A stretch of DNA of 64,000 nt from Bacteroidales bacterium (GCA_015061085.1 SUXG01000005.1:45704-109703); one strand, 5' to 3'. Shown: positions 34,805-44,512, counted from the stretch's first letter. Numbers and translations: made by a program. Notes: a model not told the origin generated them from the letters alone.

Positions 34805-36046
34805 TTATTTTTTTGTGAATGTCACTTTGTTATTCTTAGTATCGACAGAGATAGCCACCTTGCCACCTTCCCAACCAGGGAGGTTCCAGCTGCCCTTACC
34901 GTCTGTAGCATCACCTGCGAAGACACCGTCTGTCATTGTGATGTCGATTGGAGCATCTTCAACTTGTGAGCCGTAAGAAGCACCACCATCCCAGTCTGTA
35001 AGTTCTTTGTAGAAACGGAATTGGAAGCTTTCTGCAGGAATGTCAAATGTCGCTGTATAGACACCATTGTCTTCAAGATCATAGAGCTTCCATGCTTCAT
35101 AGTGAGCAGCGTTAGCTTCTGATGGTTGAGTCCAACCTGAAGGAGCACCTACAAGGTAGATGAATGCCTTGCCGTTGGTGTCAACACCACCTGCTTCGAG
35201 AGTCACTGTGAGGTCGTTCATATTGACAACGATCTTCATCGCGCCACCTTCCCATTCAGGGATGCGGATTGAACCCTTACCAGGAGCAACAAGTTGTTCC
35301 TTAGCAGCACCGTCAACAAGAGTTACATCGATTGGGTTATCTTCTGCTTGGAGACCAACTGATGCGCCACCGTCCCAACCAGTCAATTCAGTGTAGAAAC
35401 GGAAGATCAATTCGCCTGCAGGCATGTCGAATACGCCAGAGTAGATCTTGCTGCCGATAGCGTTGTCGCTTTCGAACAAGCGCCAGTCAGCCAATGCTCC
35501 TGCGTTAGCAGCATCAGGACCTGTCCAACCACCTACGTTACCGATGAGGTAGATGTAGCCAGGAGATTGGATAGCGCAATATTCTTTCACTTGATTAAGA
35601 ACAATTACGTTAGAAAGAATTTCGCTGCCTTCGATACCATCGATGAAAGCGCGAACGCGAACATAGAGTTTGCGTGCCGGTTCGTCAACGTAAGCTTCTT
35701 CGCTATCAATACCACGAAGGATGCAGATAGCTTCAGCGATTTCTTTTGATTTAACGTGAGCGTCGCAAACAACGTATGTTGAAGCCAACTCTTTGAAGTC
35801 TGCGAAATCTTCAGCGAGCGATACTTGCACAGCGTATGTCGCTGCTGCAGCATAGCCATAGTTTGGTTGTGACCATGAAAGGTTCACAGTGCCTTCTTCT
35901 GTGAGCTCATAGTACTCATTTGCAAGAGCAGGAGTATTAAGCTCGAAAACTGTTGGAGGGTTAAAGCGAGGATATGTGTCATCCTTGCAGCTGTTTAATG
36001 AGATCACAGCCACCAACATTGCAAAAAGAATTGATATTTTTTTCAT
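34805..36046 (-). CDS. susE: SusE domain-containing outer-membrane lipoprotein
   Basis: 413 aa. Lipoprotein signal ending LNSC (Cys at about 20). The N-terminal domain (about 35-150, with FELNTPALANEYYELTEEGTVNLSWSQPNYGYAA) is the SusE Ig-like type; two duplicated carbohydrate-binding-like blocks follow (about 165-260 and 290-400), each with IYLxG...GWTxPxxANA, FRFYxELTxWDGGAS and a GKGS...PxWEGG end. The two blocks are close copies of each other. It is 41 bp after susD and 75 bp before susF. A role in starch binding is inferred from the operon. Confidence 0.9.
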   Translation of the reverse strand: MKKISILFAMLVAVISLNSCKDDTYPRFNPPTVFELNTPALANEYYELTEEGTVNLSWSQPNYGYAAAATYAVQVSLAEDFADFKELASTYVVCDAHVKSKEIAEAICILRGIDSEEAYVDEPARKLYVRVRAFIDGIEGSEILSNVIVLNQVKEYCAIQSPGYIYLIGNVGGWTGPDAANAGALADWRLFESDNAIGSKIYSGVFDMPAGELIFRFYTELTGWDGGASVGLQAEDNPIDVTLVDGAAKEQLVAPGKGSIRIPEWEGGAMKIVVNMNDLTVTLEAGGVDTNGKAFIYLVGAPSGWTQPSEANAAHYEAWKLYDLEDNGVYTATFDIPAESFQFRFYKELTDWDGGASYGSQVEDAPIDITMTDGVFAGDATDGKGSWNLPGWEGGKVAISVDTKNNKVTFTKK

Positions 36047-36086
36047 TTTACTTTACTCTTGTTAAAATTAAACATTGAGTTTAGAA

Positions 36087-37739
36087 TTAGTAACCAGGGT
36101 TTTGCTTGTAGCCTTGGAAGCTGATCACTGTTGAAGGAATTGGGAAGAGGTTCATGTGTTCAGGAGTAGCAGTACCGCCAGCGCCTACGTTGCCCTTCCA
36201 GTTCCAATTATAGTTGCCACCTGCGTATTTGTTGTGACGCACGAGGTCTGTACGACGGCAGTTTTCACCGTAAAGCTCACGGCAACGTTCGTCAAGGATG
36301 TTGTCTGCTGTCAAGTTAGCAGCTGTCCAAGCAGCAACGCCTGCACGTTCGCGAATATAGTTGACATATTCGAGAGCCTTTGTTTGGTCGCCGGCTTTGC
36401 CAACGATGTTTGCTTCAGCAGCTGTAAGGTAGATTTCAGCAAGACGGATTACACACCAGTCAGCATCAGCAAATGCGTTAGAGCCGTCAGGTGAGTTATC
36501 AGTGTCAACGTCGCCATTGTCGGTGTATGCCCAGTTAGTGTATTTCACCGGAGCGTAACCATCTGCAAAGTTTGTGATGTCGCCGTTAGTGATTTTGAAA
36601 CCTTGGTTAGAAGTACACCAGAGTTCAGCACGCTTGTCTGTAGAAACGCCGTCAACCCATTCGAATTTGTTAGCGAATTGTTCGCGAGCATTCATACATG
36701 TCCATGAAGCTGACAAGTTGTAGTCGGCAGAGTTCATAGTACAACCCGGAGTTGAGTTTGATGTAGAAGCTGCCATGTAGAATGTTGTACCACCGTAGTT
36801 TTGGAGTTTGATACCATCTTGTGGAATACCCCAGATGATTTCATTCACGCGACTACCTTGTGCCATATATTCATTATTATTAGCACCGAATACTGCCTTG
36901 TAAGAGTTTGCAAGACCTGAGCCATTGAAGCCTGCACCCTTGTGGTGAGCGATGATCTTTTCGCAGATGTTCCAACACTTGTCGTAAGCAGGAGTGCCTG
37001 TGAATACTTCAGCGTTGAGGTAGAACTTAGCAAGAAGAGCGTCGCAAGCTTCCTTACCTACATAGCCGTAAGCAGGCACTGCGTATGTTTCGCCCCATTC
37101 TGCAGAGACAGCTTCAAGACCTGCTACTACCTTGTTGTAAAGGTCAGCGCGGTCATATTGTTCAGGAGCTGTACCGGCAGGCATAGTTTCATCTTGATAA
37201 CCTGCGTTACCAAACATGTCGATAGCATAGAAATAGCAAAGACCACGGAGCACCTTAGCTTGACGCTTGTATTCTGTAGCTTTGGCTTGGAGTTCAGGTG
37301 TGTCAAGAGTGAACTTGCCATTATCTACTGAACGGATAAACTCGTTGCAGAGAGCTATGACGGTGTAAAGACGAGAATAAGTAGTGTACATCACACCATT
37401 GTCGGCAGCAAATTGCATTGTAGCAAGTTCGTATTGACCTGCGTCGCCAAATTGCTTCCATGCAAACTCATCGGTAGTCAATTCGTTGCACACGAAGACT
37501 GCACGAGTGAAAGAGTTTGCACCGGCGTCACCACCGGAGATGATAGATGAACCGGCACCATTGTAGCCTGAAGTCGCGAGACCTTGATAGCACTCAGCGA
37601 GGACACGGTCCATATCGGCAGATACGTCTGTCTTAACATTAGGGTCTTTAGGATCTACATTCAAATCGTCCACACAAGAAACGAATGACAATGATGCAGT
37701 CAATCCTAATGCGATAAATAATTTATTTAATGATTTCAT
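36087..37739 (-). CDS. susD: SusD-like (RagB/SusD) nutrient-binding outer-membrane lipoprotein
   Basis: 550 aa. Lipoprotein signal with SFVSC (Cys at about 22) followed by the acidic VDDLNVDPKDPN typical of SusD proteins. The TPR-rich fold (YARQAKVLRGLCYFYAIDMFGNA, RLAEIYLTAAEANI, YVNYIRERAG) and the C-terminal DERCRELYGENCRRTDLVR stretch are standard. It forms the lid of the SusC transporter and captures oligosaccharides. It is 24 bp downstream of susC. Confidence 0.97.
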   Translation of the reverse strand: MKSLNKLFIALGLTASLSFVSCVDDLNVDPKDPNVKTDVSADMDRVLAECYQGLATSGYNGAGSSIISGGDAGANSFTRAVFVCNELTTDEFAWKQFGDAGQYELATMQFAADNGVMYTTYSRLYTVIALCNEFIRSVDNGKFTLDTPELQAKATEYKRQAKVLRGLCYFYAIDMFGNAGYQDETMPAGTAPEQYDRADLYNKVVAGLEAVSAEWGETYAVPAYGYVGKEACDALLAKFYLNAEVFTGTPAYDKCWNICEKIIAHHKGAGFNGSGLANSYKAVFGANNNEYMAQGSRVNEIIWGIPQDGIKLQNYGGTTFYMAASTSNSTPGCTMNSADYNLSASWTCMNAREQFANKFEWVDGVSTDKRAELWCTSNQGFKITNGDITNFADGYAPVKYTNWAYTDNGDVDTDNSPDGSNAFADADWCVIRLAEIYLTAAEANIVGKAGDQTKALEYVNYIRERAGVAAWTAANLTADNILDERCRELYGENCRRTDLVRHNKYAGGNYNWNWKGNVGAGGTATPEHMNLFPIPSTVISFQGYKQNPGY

Positions 37740-37763
37740 ATCTTTCTTAATTAATTTATGTGA

Positions 37764-40700
37764 TTAGAATGTTGCAACCAAACCGATAGTAAATGTCACA
37801 GGACGTGGATAAACGTTGTTATCTACACCTGAGAATACTTCAGGGTCAAGACCTTTGTAGCGAGTGAGAACGAATGGGTTCTGAACTGCACCATAAAGAC
37901 GGAGACGAAGGTTGTCTTGGAATAGGTTGTTCCAAGTATAACCGAGTGTGATGTTGTCGCAACGTACGAAACCTGCATTTTCCAAGAAGTAGTCGCTACG
38001 AACGAGGTTAGAGTTTGCAGAGTTGTCGTTGAAATAAACGTCTGATTCAATCACGTTGTTAAGACCGTAACGATCGACTGTAGTGAGGTTAGTGCGAGCT
38101 GCACGAACGCTGTTGAATACATAGTTGCCGATAGAAGCACGCAATGTGAAGCCGAGGTCGAAGCCTTTATAGTTGAATGTATTGCTCCATGACATTGTCA
38201 CCTTAGGATCGCGTGAGTGTTTGATCACAAGGTCATTGTCGTTGATTGTGCCGTCTCCGTTTTGGTCAACATATTGGTTTGGAATTGGCTTGCCATCTTC
38301 GTCATAGACTTGTTCCAATAAATAGAATGAGTAAGCCGGATAGCCTGCTTTGTGGATTTGAAGCGCACCCGCATTTTCTGATGCAGGGTTGCCTGCTGCT
38401 TGAAGATAATAGTTTTGGTCTTCTGCAGATGAACCTGTAAGCTTAGTAAGCTCGTTCTTGTTCCATGCCACATTGTAGCTTGTTGTCCAAATGAAGTCGT
38501 CTGTATCGATAACGCGAGCGCCGATTGTTGCTTCCACACCAATGTTGCGAAGCTCACCAATGTTGCGGTCCATGTAGTTGGTAGTTGTCATACCGGCAGG
38601 TACAGGAACGTAAGCAAGAAGGTCCTTAGTGTCGCGAAGATACCAATCCAAAGCCACTGTCAAACGATTGTTCCACCAGCCCATGTCAAGACCGACGTTC
38701 CAAGTAGTAGTTTCTTCCCACTTGATTTCTTCGTTGTAAGCGTTAGGATATAGAGGATTTACCCATGGTTGATCGTAACCATTAGGGTTAGGATATTGTA
38801 CTGATGGGTTAGATTGAGTGTAAACAGGGATGTATGGGAAGTAACCACCGACAGCTTGTTGACCTGTGATACCCCAGCCAAGACGAAGTTTAAACTCGTT
38901 CATGTTTTCTTTTGCTTTTTCCATGAACGGCATGTTGATAATCTTCCAACCAAGAGCCAATGATGGGAAGAGACCCCAACGTGTGCTTGGAGAGAAGCGA
39001 GATGTACCGTCGTCACGAAGAGTGAATGTAAGCAAGTAAGTATCGTCGAATGCATAGTTCAAACGACCGAAGAATGAAACGAGGTTCAATTGTTGAGCCC
39101 ACTTATACACATAGTTAGGATCGTCACCGTATGCCTTGTTCAAGTGGTCAGCAGAAGCCGGGTCTTCGTTTAATGTGTAGCCTCCATTATCGTAAGCATA
39201 GTTGAAACCGAGAGTGTTGATGCGAGTCTTGTCGTTTCCGTGGAAGTCGAAACGTTGCCAAGAGTAACCCACCATTACATCAAGATTTGACTTGATTTCT
39301 TCGAATTCTTTCTTGTAGTTAGCATAGAAGTCGAGGAGTGTGTTGCGTTGAAGCTCGTATTTGTTGTAGATTGTGCCGGCACCATCCTTGTAGTTGCTTC
39401 TCCATGCTTGTGGAGAGTTTTGAGCCATTGTGCTGATAGTTTCGTTTTTAGAAACGTCATAACCGAGGTTGAGGTTGAAGTGAAGCTCAGGAAGGAAGTG
39501 AAGAGCATAATCAATTTGAAGGTTACCTGTTGAACGGTAGATGCTTGATGTGTTGTTGATTTCATGAAGCAATGCCAATGGGTTTGTCGCAGAGTTGTCC
39601 AAAGGACGACCTGTGCCGTCTGTCAATGTTGTGTAGCCATTATACATCTTCAATCCTGTGTTGCCTGCTGTGTTATAATCAGTGTAAACAGGAAGAGTTG
39701 GGTTGTATGTAAGAGCTGCACCTACTGCGCCTGTATCAGCTTCGCGGTTGCGAATGTAGCTGCCTTTTGCGTTCGCTTGAATCTTAAGCTTGCCATCGAA
39801 GAAACTTGGAGTAAGGTTGAAACCTACAGTTGTACGTTCCATCTTAGATGTTTCGAGGATACCGCTGTTAGATGTATAAGAAGCAGAGATACGATAAGGA
39901 AGCCAAGCCACTGTACCACCCACGCTCAAGCTATAGTCGTGAGAGATAGATGTGCGAAGCACTTCGTCTTGCCAGTTTGTATCGGCATTGCCAAGTTGAG
40001 AAATAGCAGATTCTGTGCCGATTTGCTCAGTCACCATTTTGCGGAAATCGCTTGCTGAAAGCACGTCCCAAGTTTTGCGTGGAGTGTTAACGTGCATATT
40101 AGCAGTGAAGTTGACTTGAGGACGACCTGACTGACCTTTCTTTGTAGTGATGATGATTACACCGTTAGATGCGCGAGAACCGTAGATAGCAGTCGCAGAA
40201 GCATCCTTAAGGATAGTCATCGATTCGATGTTGTCAGGAGAAATCATAGTCAATGGGTTAACACCACCGTAAGTCTGATCGCTCAAAGGCACACCGTCGA
40301 GCACGATCAATGGGTCGTTAGATGCTGACAAAGAAGCACCACCACGGATGCGGATAGCTGCACCACCTGTTGGGTTACCACCGTCAGGAGTTACAACCAC
40401 ACCCGGAGAAGCACCCACAAGAAGGTCTTGTGCAGAAGTAGCGATACCTGCTTCTACTTCATCAGGTTTAATCAAAGCCACAGAACCGGTTGCATCCTGC
40501 TTTCTAACAGAACCATAACCGATAACCACAGTTTCCTGTAGCATTGTGGCATTTTCTTTCAATACTACGTTGATTGTAGTCTGTCCGTTGACAGCTACTT
40601 CCATCGGATTATATCCGACGTAGGATACCACAATAGTGGCATTAGGATTAACAGCCAATTCGAAGTTACCATCGAAATCTGTTGCTGTACCATTAGTTGT

Positions 40701-40862
40701 GCCTTTCTCTAAAACAGTGGCACCAATCAATGCTTCGCCAAATTCGTCCGACACGTTACCATGTACGGCGATCTTTTGAGCCAAAGCCGGGAAAGTAAGC
40801 ACCAATAGCATTGCTATGGCCAACCATACTCTCCGATTCATGTGAAAACAAATGTTCTTCAT
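37764..40862 (-). CDS. susC: SusC-like (RagA) TonB-dependent outer-membrane receptor
   Basis: 1032 aa. Signal peptide ending FPALAQ, a CarboxypepD_reg-like domain (about 28-112: VHGNVSDEFGEALIGATVLEKGTTNG), a TonB-box-like/plug domain (about 113-230, with SVRKQDATGSVALI and ASATAIYGSRASNGVIIITTKKG) and a 22-strand barrel ending in a terminal aromatic residue (GLVATF). No STN domain, so it is probably not an anti-sigma-regulated transducer. It imports oligosaccharides with SusD. The gene uses preferred codons. The nearby regulator (SusR or HTCS) is not in the window. Confidence 0.97.
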   Translation of the reverse strand: MKNICFHMNRRVWLAIAMLLVLTFPALAQKIAVHGNVSDEFGEALIGATVLEKGTTNGTATDFDGNFELAVNPNATIVVSYVGYNPMEVAVNGQTTINVVLKENATMLQETVVIGYGSVRKQDATGSVALIKPDEVEAGIATSAQDLLVGASPGVVVTPDGGNPTGGAAIRIRGGASLSASNDPLIVLDGVPLSDQTYGGVNPLTMISPDNIESMTILKDASATAIYGSRASNGVIIITTKKGQSGRPQVNFTANMHVNTPRKTWDVLSASDFRKMVTEQIGTESAISQLGNADTNWQDEVLRTSISHDYSLSVGGTVAWLPYRISASYTSNSGILETSKMERTTVGFNLTPSFFDGKLKIQANAKGSYIRNREADTGAVGAALTYNPTLPVYTDYNTAGNTGLKMYNGYTTLTDGTGRPLDNSATNPLALLHEINNTSSIYRSTGNLQIDYALHFLPELHFNLNLGYDVSKNETISTMAQNSPQAWRSNYKDGAGTIYNKYELQRNTLLDFYANYKKEFEEIKSNLDVMVGYSWQRFDFHGNDKTRINTLGFNYAYDNGGYTLNEDPASADHLNKAYGDDPNYVYKWAQQLNLVSFFGRLNYAFDDTYLLTFTLRDDGTSRFSPSTRWGLFPSLALGWKIINMPFMEKAKENMNEFKLRLGWGITGQQAVGGYFPYIPVYTQSNPSVQYPNPNGYDQPWVNPLYPNAYNEEIKWEETTTWNVGLDMGWWNNRLTVALDWYLRDTKDLLAYVPVPAGMTTTNYMDRNIGELRNIGVEATIGARVIDTDDFIWTTSYNVAWNKNELTKLTGSSAEDQNYYLQAAGNPASENAGALQIHKAGYPAYSFYLLEQVYDEDGKPIPNQYVDQNGDGTINDNDLVIKHSRDPKVTMSWSNTFNYKGFDLGFTLRASIGNYVFNSVRAARTNLTTVDRYGLNNVIESDVYFNDNSANSNLVRSDYFLENAGFVRCDNITLGYTWNNLFQDNLRLRLYGAVQNPFVLTRYKGLDPEVFSGVDNNVYPRPVTFTIGLVATF

Positions 40863-41275
40863 GCAAGAATTAATTTAGTTTTACATCGGGTTATTAATAA
40901 TTAAAATTTATTCAGTCCGTATGTTGTGTATTAATTTATATAACGAGCGATACTGCATAATCATGCAAAAGATAGCCAACATCCACTGCCCGTTTAAAAG
41001 CCGGATATAAGCTAAATCTTGCATTTTAACAATATCACTCCCTATAAATCACCTAAAATCAGCACAAAAATAAGGCTTTTTCACATATATAGACTATTTT
41101 ATTTTAGTGTTTAACAATTGTTATTAATATTTTTAACATATGAACATCCATGTTTTTTTGCTGATAATTGAAGTATATATCTTCTGCTTTTTATGTTTTA
41201 TGATTGTTGAAGAAGCAAAAAAATAATGGCGATCATGATTGACCGCCATTGTCGATATTTATAAAATATGATGTT
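40863..41275. other. 413-bp intergenic region upstream of susC
   Basis: AT-rich, with a possible -7 (TATCTTTTGC on the minus strand, 40984-40976) lacking a TTTG -33, so regulation by an activator would be expected. It also holds the minus-strand terminator at 41215-41250. No gene is visible. Confidence 0.55.
41215..41250 (-). terminator. Terminator of the porin/gate-protein unit
   Basis: On the minus strand AATGGCG pairs with CGCCATT and is followed by ATTTTTTTGC, 25 bp past the stop of the 385-aa gene. Confidence 0.85.
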
Positions 41276-42433
41276 TTAGATACAAAGTGTCACAAGAACG
41301 TAGACCCAGTGAGCTACAAATGCTGCGCAAAGACCACCGATTGTGTGTGAAAGGATTGCTTTTGAGATCAATTGACGATAGCCAAGTGAGTCGAGCATTG
41401 CTGTGTGTGTGGAGAGGAAGCCGCTCCAGCACATGCCGATAGCAGTGAATACTGCGATGGCGTTGCCGTCGATCCAACCTTGCGATATGAAGTTGGGTAC
41501 AAGGCTCAAAGCTGCACCTACTGCACCGAGGGCAGTGATAGGGAAGGCGATCAAGTTAGGGTTGGTGAAACCAAATAACCATTTGAATACGAAGTCTATT
41601 TTTTCGCCAATCCAAGGGAGGAGTTTTACGCCTTCGTATGCAGCACCGGTGTATTCGCCGTTAGCTCCTGTAGGACCGAATGTGAGCATCATTACGAGTG
41701 TAGAGATAATCAGCACGCCCGGGATGATAGCCAAGCCGATATCGACACCCGACTTGCCACCTTCAAGCAATGCATCGAGGGCGCGAATGAATGTCGATTT
41801 ACCTTCGTTGCTCTGTTGTTCCATTTCTGTATCAGTCACCTGTTCTGTCACTACATCTTCTGTCGCATAAGAAGGATATGCCTTTATGACAGCGCGTTGC
41901 ATCAAGCGTGTAGAGATGAGACAGCCAAACATTGCGCCCACCAAGCCGACGATTGGCTCGATGAAGTAGCCTTGTCCGATCATGAATACGATGACGAGCA
42001 AGCCCATACCGAACGCTGTGCCGAAGTTGGTCAACGAGATGAATTGGTATTTCTTGAAGTAGGTGCTGAATTTCTTGTCGTGAGCCAACGAGATAATCGC
42101 AGGGTTGTCAGAAAGGAATGTCAATACTGCTCCCAATGAAGCTACGCCCGGAAGATTGAAGAGTGGCTTCATCAATGGACGAAGCAATTTTTCGATGAGG
42201 CTTACGACGCCAAATTCTACAAACACTTTACCCAATGCACCTGTGATGACACAGATACCCATGAGGTAGAAGCAAGTGTTGAGTAGAAGGTCGTGAGCTG
42301 TCTTCATGATGGTGTTGAGCATGTTGGCTGCACCCATTTGGCTGCCAAGATAGTAAAATAATACTGATAGGAGCAATAAGCATGGGATGCCGTTAGGAAT
42401 CCATCCAAATAGTTTTTTTGTTGCTGAACTCAT
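41276..42433 (-). CDS. Gate-domain (nucleoside-recognition type) membrane protein
   Basis: 385 aa, polytopic, about 10 segments. It shows the Gate pattern of the nucleoside-recognition family: LPGVASLGAVLTFLSDNPAIISLAHDKKF (about 92-121) and GKSGVDIGLAIIPGVLIISTLVMML (about 216-240). It resembles a Bacteroidota group of CD0519-like membrane proteins of unknown function. The C-terminus has a SHTAMLDSLGYRQLISKAILSHTIGG motif. It is 23 bp downstream of a porin gene on the same transcript, which points to a transport or export role, but the substrate is unknown. Confidence 0.8.
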   Translation of the reverse strand: MSSATKKLFGWIPNGIPCLLLLSVLFYYLGSQMGAANMLNTIMKTAHDLLLNTCFYLMGICVITGALGKVFVEFGVVSLIEKLLRPLMKPLFNLPGVASLGAVLTFLSDNPAIISLAHDKKFSTYFKKYQFISLTNFGTAFGMGLLVIVFMIGQGYFIEPIVGLVGAMFGCLISTRLMQRAVIKAYPSYATEDVVTEQVTDTEMEQQSNEGKSTFIRALDALLEGGKSGVDIGLAIIPGVLIISTLVMMLTFGPTGANGEYTGAAYEGVKLLPWIGEKIDFVFKWLFGFTNPNLIAFPITALGAVGAALSLVPNFISQGWIDGNAIAVFTAIGMCWSGFLSTHTAMLDSLGYRQLISKAILSHTIGGLCAAFVAHWVYVLVTLCI

Positions 42434-42456
42434 ATTCTTCTATGCTGTTTTTAAAA

Positions 42457-43476
42457 TTATTTCTTTGCGATTTTCAATACGTCGAATTTCCAAGTCACAC
42501 CAAGGTCAAACATTGAGTGGTTGTCGCGAAGGACGCTTTCAGTATTACCGTTTTTACCGAAAGTGTGGCAATAGTTTGCATGCAAGCGAATGTCGTGACG
42601 ACCATTGCGCAATGGGAAATATTCTACACCACATCCGAGACGAGTCATGTCTGTGCCCGGCATCACATAGAAGTCGTTGTTGTTTGTGTTATTGACATCG
42701 TAACTGACCTTACCGAAGACGTTGAGGCAATCGATAGGCTTCCATGACAATTCGCCGATGATAGACATGTCTTTAAAGAAGAATGTCTGATGACTTGTCG
42801 CACGATTCATGAAGTCGAGTTCGAGCGACACACGATTAAATGTAAATTTATTGCCTAATGAAATGTAGTTGATAAATCTGCCCGGAGCATATTCCATCAT
42901 GTTGACGGAATATATAGAAGAGAATATGCCGTGATTGCCATACCACATAAGGTTGTAGGCATACATGTCAGGATTTATATTGCGGAAAGGACTTTGGCAG
43001 AATTGGAACATCACTTTGTCCTTGCCCTCGTTGAATGAGTAAGCACCGCTGACACCAAATTGGTAGCAAGCGACATTGTTCCAAAATTCAGAGCAGAAAT
43101 AGAGGTCGATCGGAGCGCGGTCGTATTCATAACCACCAATGCCGACTACTTGCTTTCCGGCAGAGATTTCAAAATCCTTTATATTATAAGCCAACCATAC
43201 CCAATCGGTTGCATCAAAGAAACTGCTACCGTCAGGTCCAATCATCTTGTTAAAACGATGACGCCATGAGTATGAAAAGTTTTCTGTGATGTTGCCGCTG
43301 ATAGCCATATTAAGGTATTTACCACGAAAACCACAATTTTCTTCGATAGACTCACCGTCCATATACTCTCTCTGATAGTCGGCACGCACTTCGATTTTTA
43401 GATCGACAATATCTTTTTGCGCCCAAAGCATCATTGTCGATGCTAACATTGCCAATAGGCATAATCCTTTTTTCAT
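42457..43476 (-). CDS. Porin, phosphate-selective porin O/P-like
   Basis: 339 aa. Signal peptide (about 1-20, ending LWAQ), then alternating beta-strand pattern, for example MAISGNITENFSYSWRHRF, VSLELDFMNRATSH, and a C-terminal ...GVTWKFDVLKIAKK; it resembles the small O/P-type porins. ISAGKQVVGIGGYEYDRAPIDLYF (about 90-115) is the usual pore-loop region. It precedes the gate-domain membrane protein by 23 bp, so the two may move the same solute across both membranes; that is inference. Confidence 0.82.
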   Translation of the reverse strand: MKKGLCLLAMLASTMMLWAQKDIVDLKIEVRADYQREYMDGESIEENCGFRGKYLNMAISGNITENFSYSWRHRFNKMIGPDGSSFFDATDWVWLAYNIKDFEISAGKQVVGIGGYEYDRAPIDLYFCSEFWNNVACYQFGVSGAYSFNEGKDKVMFQFCQSPFRNINPDMYAYNLMWYGNHGIFSSIYSVNMMEYAPGRFINYISLGNKFTFNRVSLELDFMNRATSHQTFFFKDMSIIGELSWKPIDCLNVFGKVSYDVNNTNNNDFYVMPGTDMTRLGCGVEYFPLRNGRHDIRLHANYCHTFGKNGNTESVLRDNHSMFDLGVTWKFDVLKIAKK

Positions 43477-43519
43477 GATTTAGAAATCGGTCTTTTTTCT
43501 TTATTATTTAATTTGGGTG

Positions 43520-43527
43520 CAAAGTTA
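43520..43527 (-). promoter_or_regulatory. Porin operon -7 box
   Basis: TAACTTTG on the minus strand, 44 bp upstream of the porin ATG; no TTTG at the right distance. Confidence 0.5.
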
Positions 43528-43707
43528 ATGCTTTTTTCCTACATCTCATTAACTACGCTTTTACTTTTTGTTCATAACCGGATATTATTGTTGCAAACTT
43601 TGGATGATTTGGGATGCCAAAGTGTTAAAATCTATATAAAAATTAACAAATCCAGTGTTAAATAGATAAATTTTACTTCAAAACATAATTTTTTTTGCAA
43701 AAAATAT

Positions 43708-43737
43708 TTGCGTATGAAAAAAAAGCATTACCTTTGC
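43708..43737 (+). promoter_or_regulatory. Promoter of the Thr-rich lipoprotein gene
   Basis: TTTG (43708-43711), an 18-bp spacer and TACCTTTG (43730-43737). The leader is about 45 nt with an A/T-only stretch just before the ATG. Confidence 0.65.
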
Positions 43738-43788
43738 ACCGTTTTTGATAGCAAAAAATATTGTTTTATTATTTAAATTTTAAAAAAA

Positions 43789-43974
43789 ATGAAGAAATTA
43801 GCTTTATCTCTTGCTGTATTGTTCAGCGTAGCTATGGTATCTTGCGGTAATAGCGCAAAAGAAGCAGACACAACTGTTGACACAACTGTTGCAGTTGAAG
43901 AAGTAGTAGAAGCAGACACAACTGTTGACACTGCTGCTGCTGTTGATACTGCTGCTGCTGACACTAACAAGTAA
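43789..43974 (+). CDS. Small low-complexity lipoprotein
   Basis: 61 aa. A signal peptide of about 18 residues ends MVSC, a lipobox, followed by GNSAKEADTT and then almost only Thr, Val, Asp, Ala and Glu in loosely repeated TTVDT/AAVDT units. The DNA itself repeats (ACAACTGTTGACAC units), so the tail can expand or contract by slippage. The mature protein is about 43 residues, acidic and probably unstructured. The strong promoter, A-rich leader and strong terminator suggest high expression. Function is unknown; a surface spacer or peptidoglycan-associated role is speculation. Confidence 0.75.
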   Translation: MKKLALSLAVLFSVAMVSCGNSAKEADTTVDTTVAVEEVVEADTTVDTAAAVDTAAADTNK

Positions 43975-43998
43975 TTTATTACTTCAGCAAGCAAGATT

Positions 43999-44037
43999 TA
44001 ACCGGGCCTTCAAGGAAGGAGCCGGTTTTATTTTTTT
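43999..44037 (+). terminator. Terminator of the Thr-rich lipoprotein gene
   Basis: A long stem AACCGGGCCTTC.../...GGAGCCGGTT is followed by TTATTTTTTT, 25 bp past the stop. Confidence 0.9.
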
Positions 44038-44091
44038 ATAATCAGCCGTAGAAGTCGATTTTTTACTGCACTACAAAATTAAAAGTAATAT

Positions 44092-44439
44092 ATGAATATG
44101 GAAAAGCAAAAGATATTTGACTGGGCAGATGGAATGAACTGCGCAGTGACAGTGTGCGACAAAGAGGGTATCATCCTTTATATGAATAAGAAAGCGCGTG
44201 AGACTTTTGCTGCGCATGGCGACTTGATTGGCAAAAATATGCTTAATTGCCATTCCGACCGCTCAAAGCAGATTATCGCCCACCTCCTCGAGTCAGGCGA
44301 AAGCAACGCCTACACCATAGATAAGAATGGCGTTAAGAAGATGATCTATCAGACTCCATGGCGCGAAAACGGCGAAGTCGCAGGACTTGTCGAAATCTCT
44401 ATGGTAATCCCTCAAGAGATGCCGCACTACGTCCGCTAA
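44092..44439 (+). CDS. Small PAS-domain protein
   Basis: 115 aa (or 113 from the second ATG at 44098). It is a lone PAS-fold domain: NCAVTVCDKEGIILYMNKKARETFAA (about 16-41), GDLIGKNMLNCHSDRSKQIIAHLL and the closing MIYQTPWRENGEVAGLVEISMVIP. No output domain, helix-turn-helix or kinase is attached. It may be a sensor subunit acting on another protein. The cysteines at about 17 and 22 could bind a ligand, which is inference. Confidence 0.82.
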   Translation: MNMEKQKIFDWADGMNCAVTVCDKEGIILYMNKKARETFAAHGDLIGKNMLNCHSDRSKQIIAHLLESGESNAYTIDKNGVKKMIYQTPWRENGEVAGLVEISMVIPQEMPHYVR

Positions 44440-44477
44440 TCGGCATACAATCTGATTTTCGTTAGACGATACACGAA

Positions 44478-44512
44478 GGAGAGATTGGTAAAATCTCTCC
44501 TTTAACCTATTT
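44478..44512 (+). terminator. Terminator of the PAS gene
   Basis: The stem AGGAGAGAT/ATCTCTCCT (44478-44486 with 44493-44501) is followed by TTAACCTATTTT; the T tract is interrupted. Confidence 0.7.

Larger units (their letters stand above)
43477..43788. other. 312-bp divergent promoter region (porin and small lipoprotein)
   Basis: Contains a minus-strand -7 box (TAACTTTG at 43527-43520) for the porin and a plus-strand promoter (43708-43737) for the small lipoprotein. The centre, 43560-43690, is AT-rich with no gene. Confidence 0.65.

Noticed and set aside
37764..40862. CRISPR-like or other regular arrays in the sus region
   Set aside because: Repeated patterns there are protein-level repeats in susE/susF; I saw no direct repeats of 25-40 bp with regular spacers anywhere in the window.
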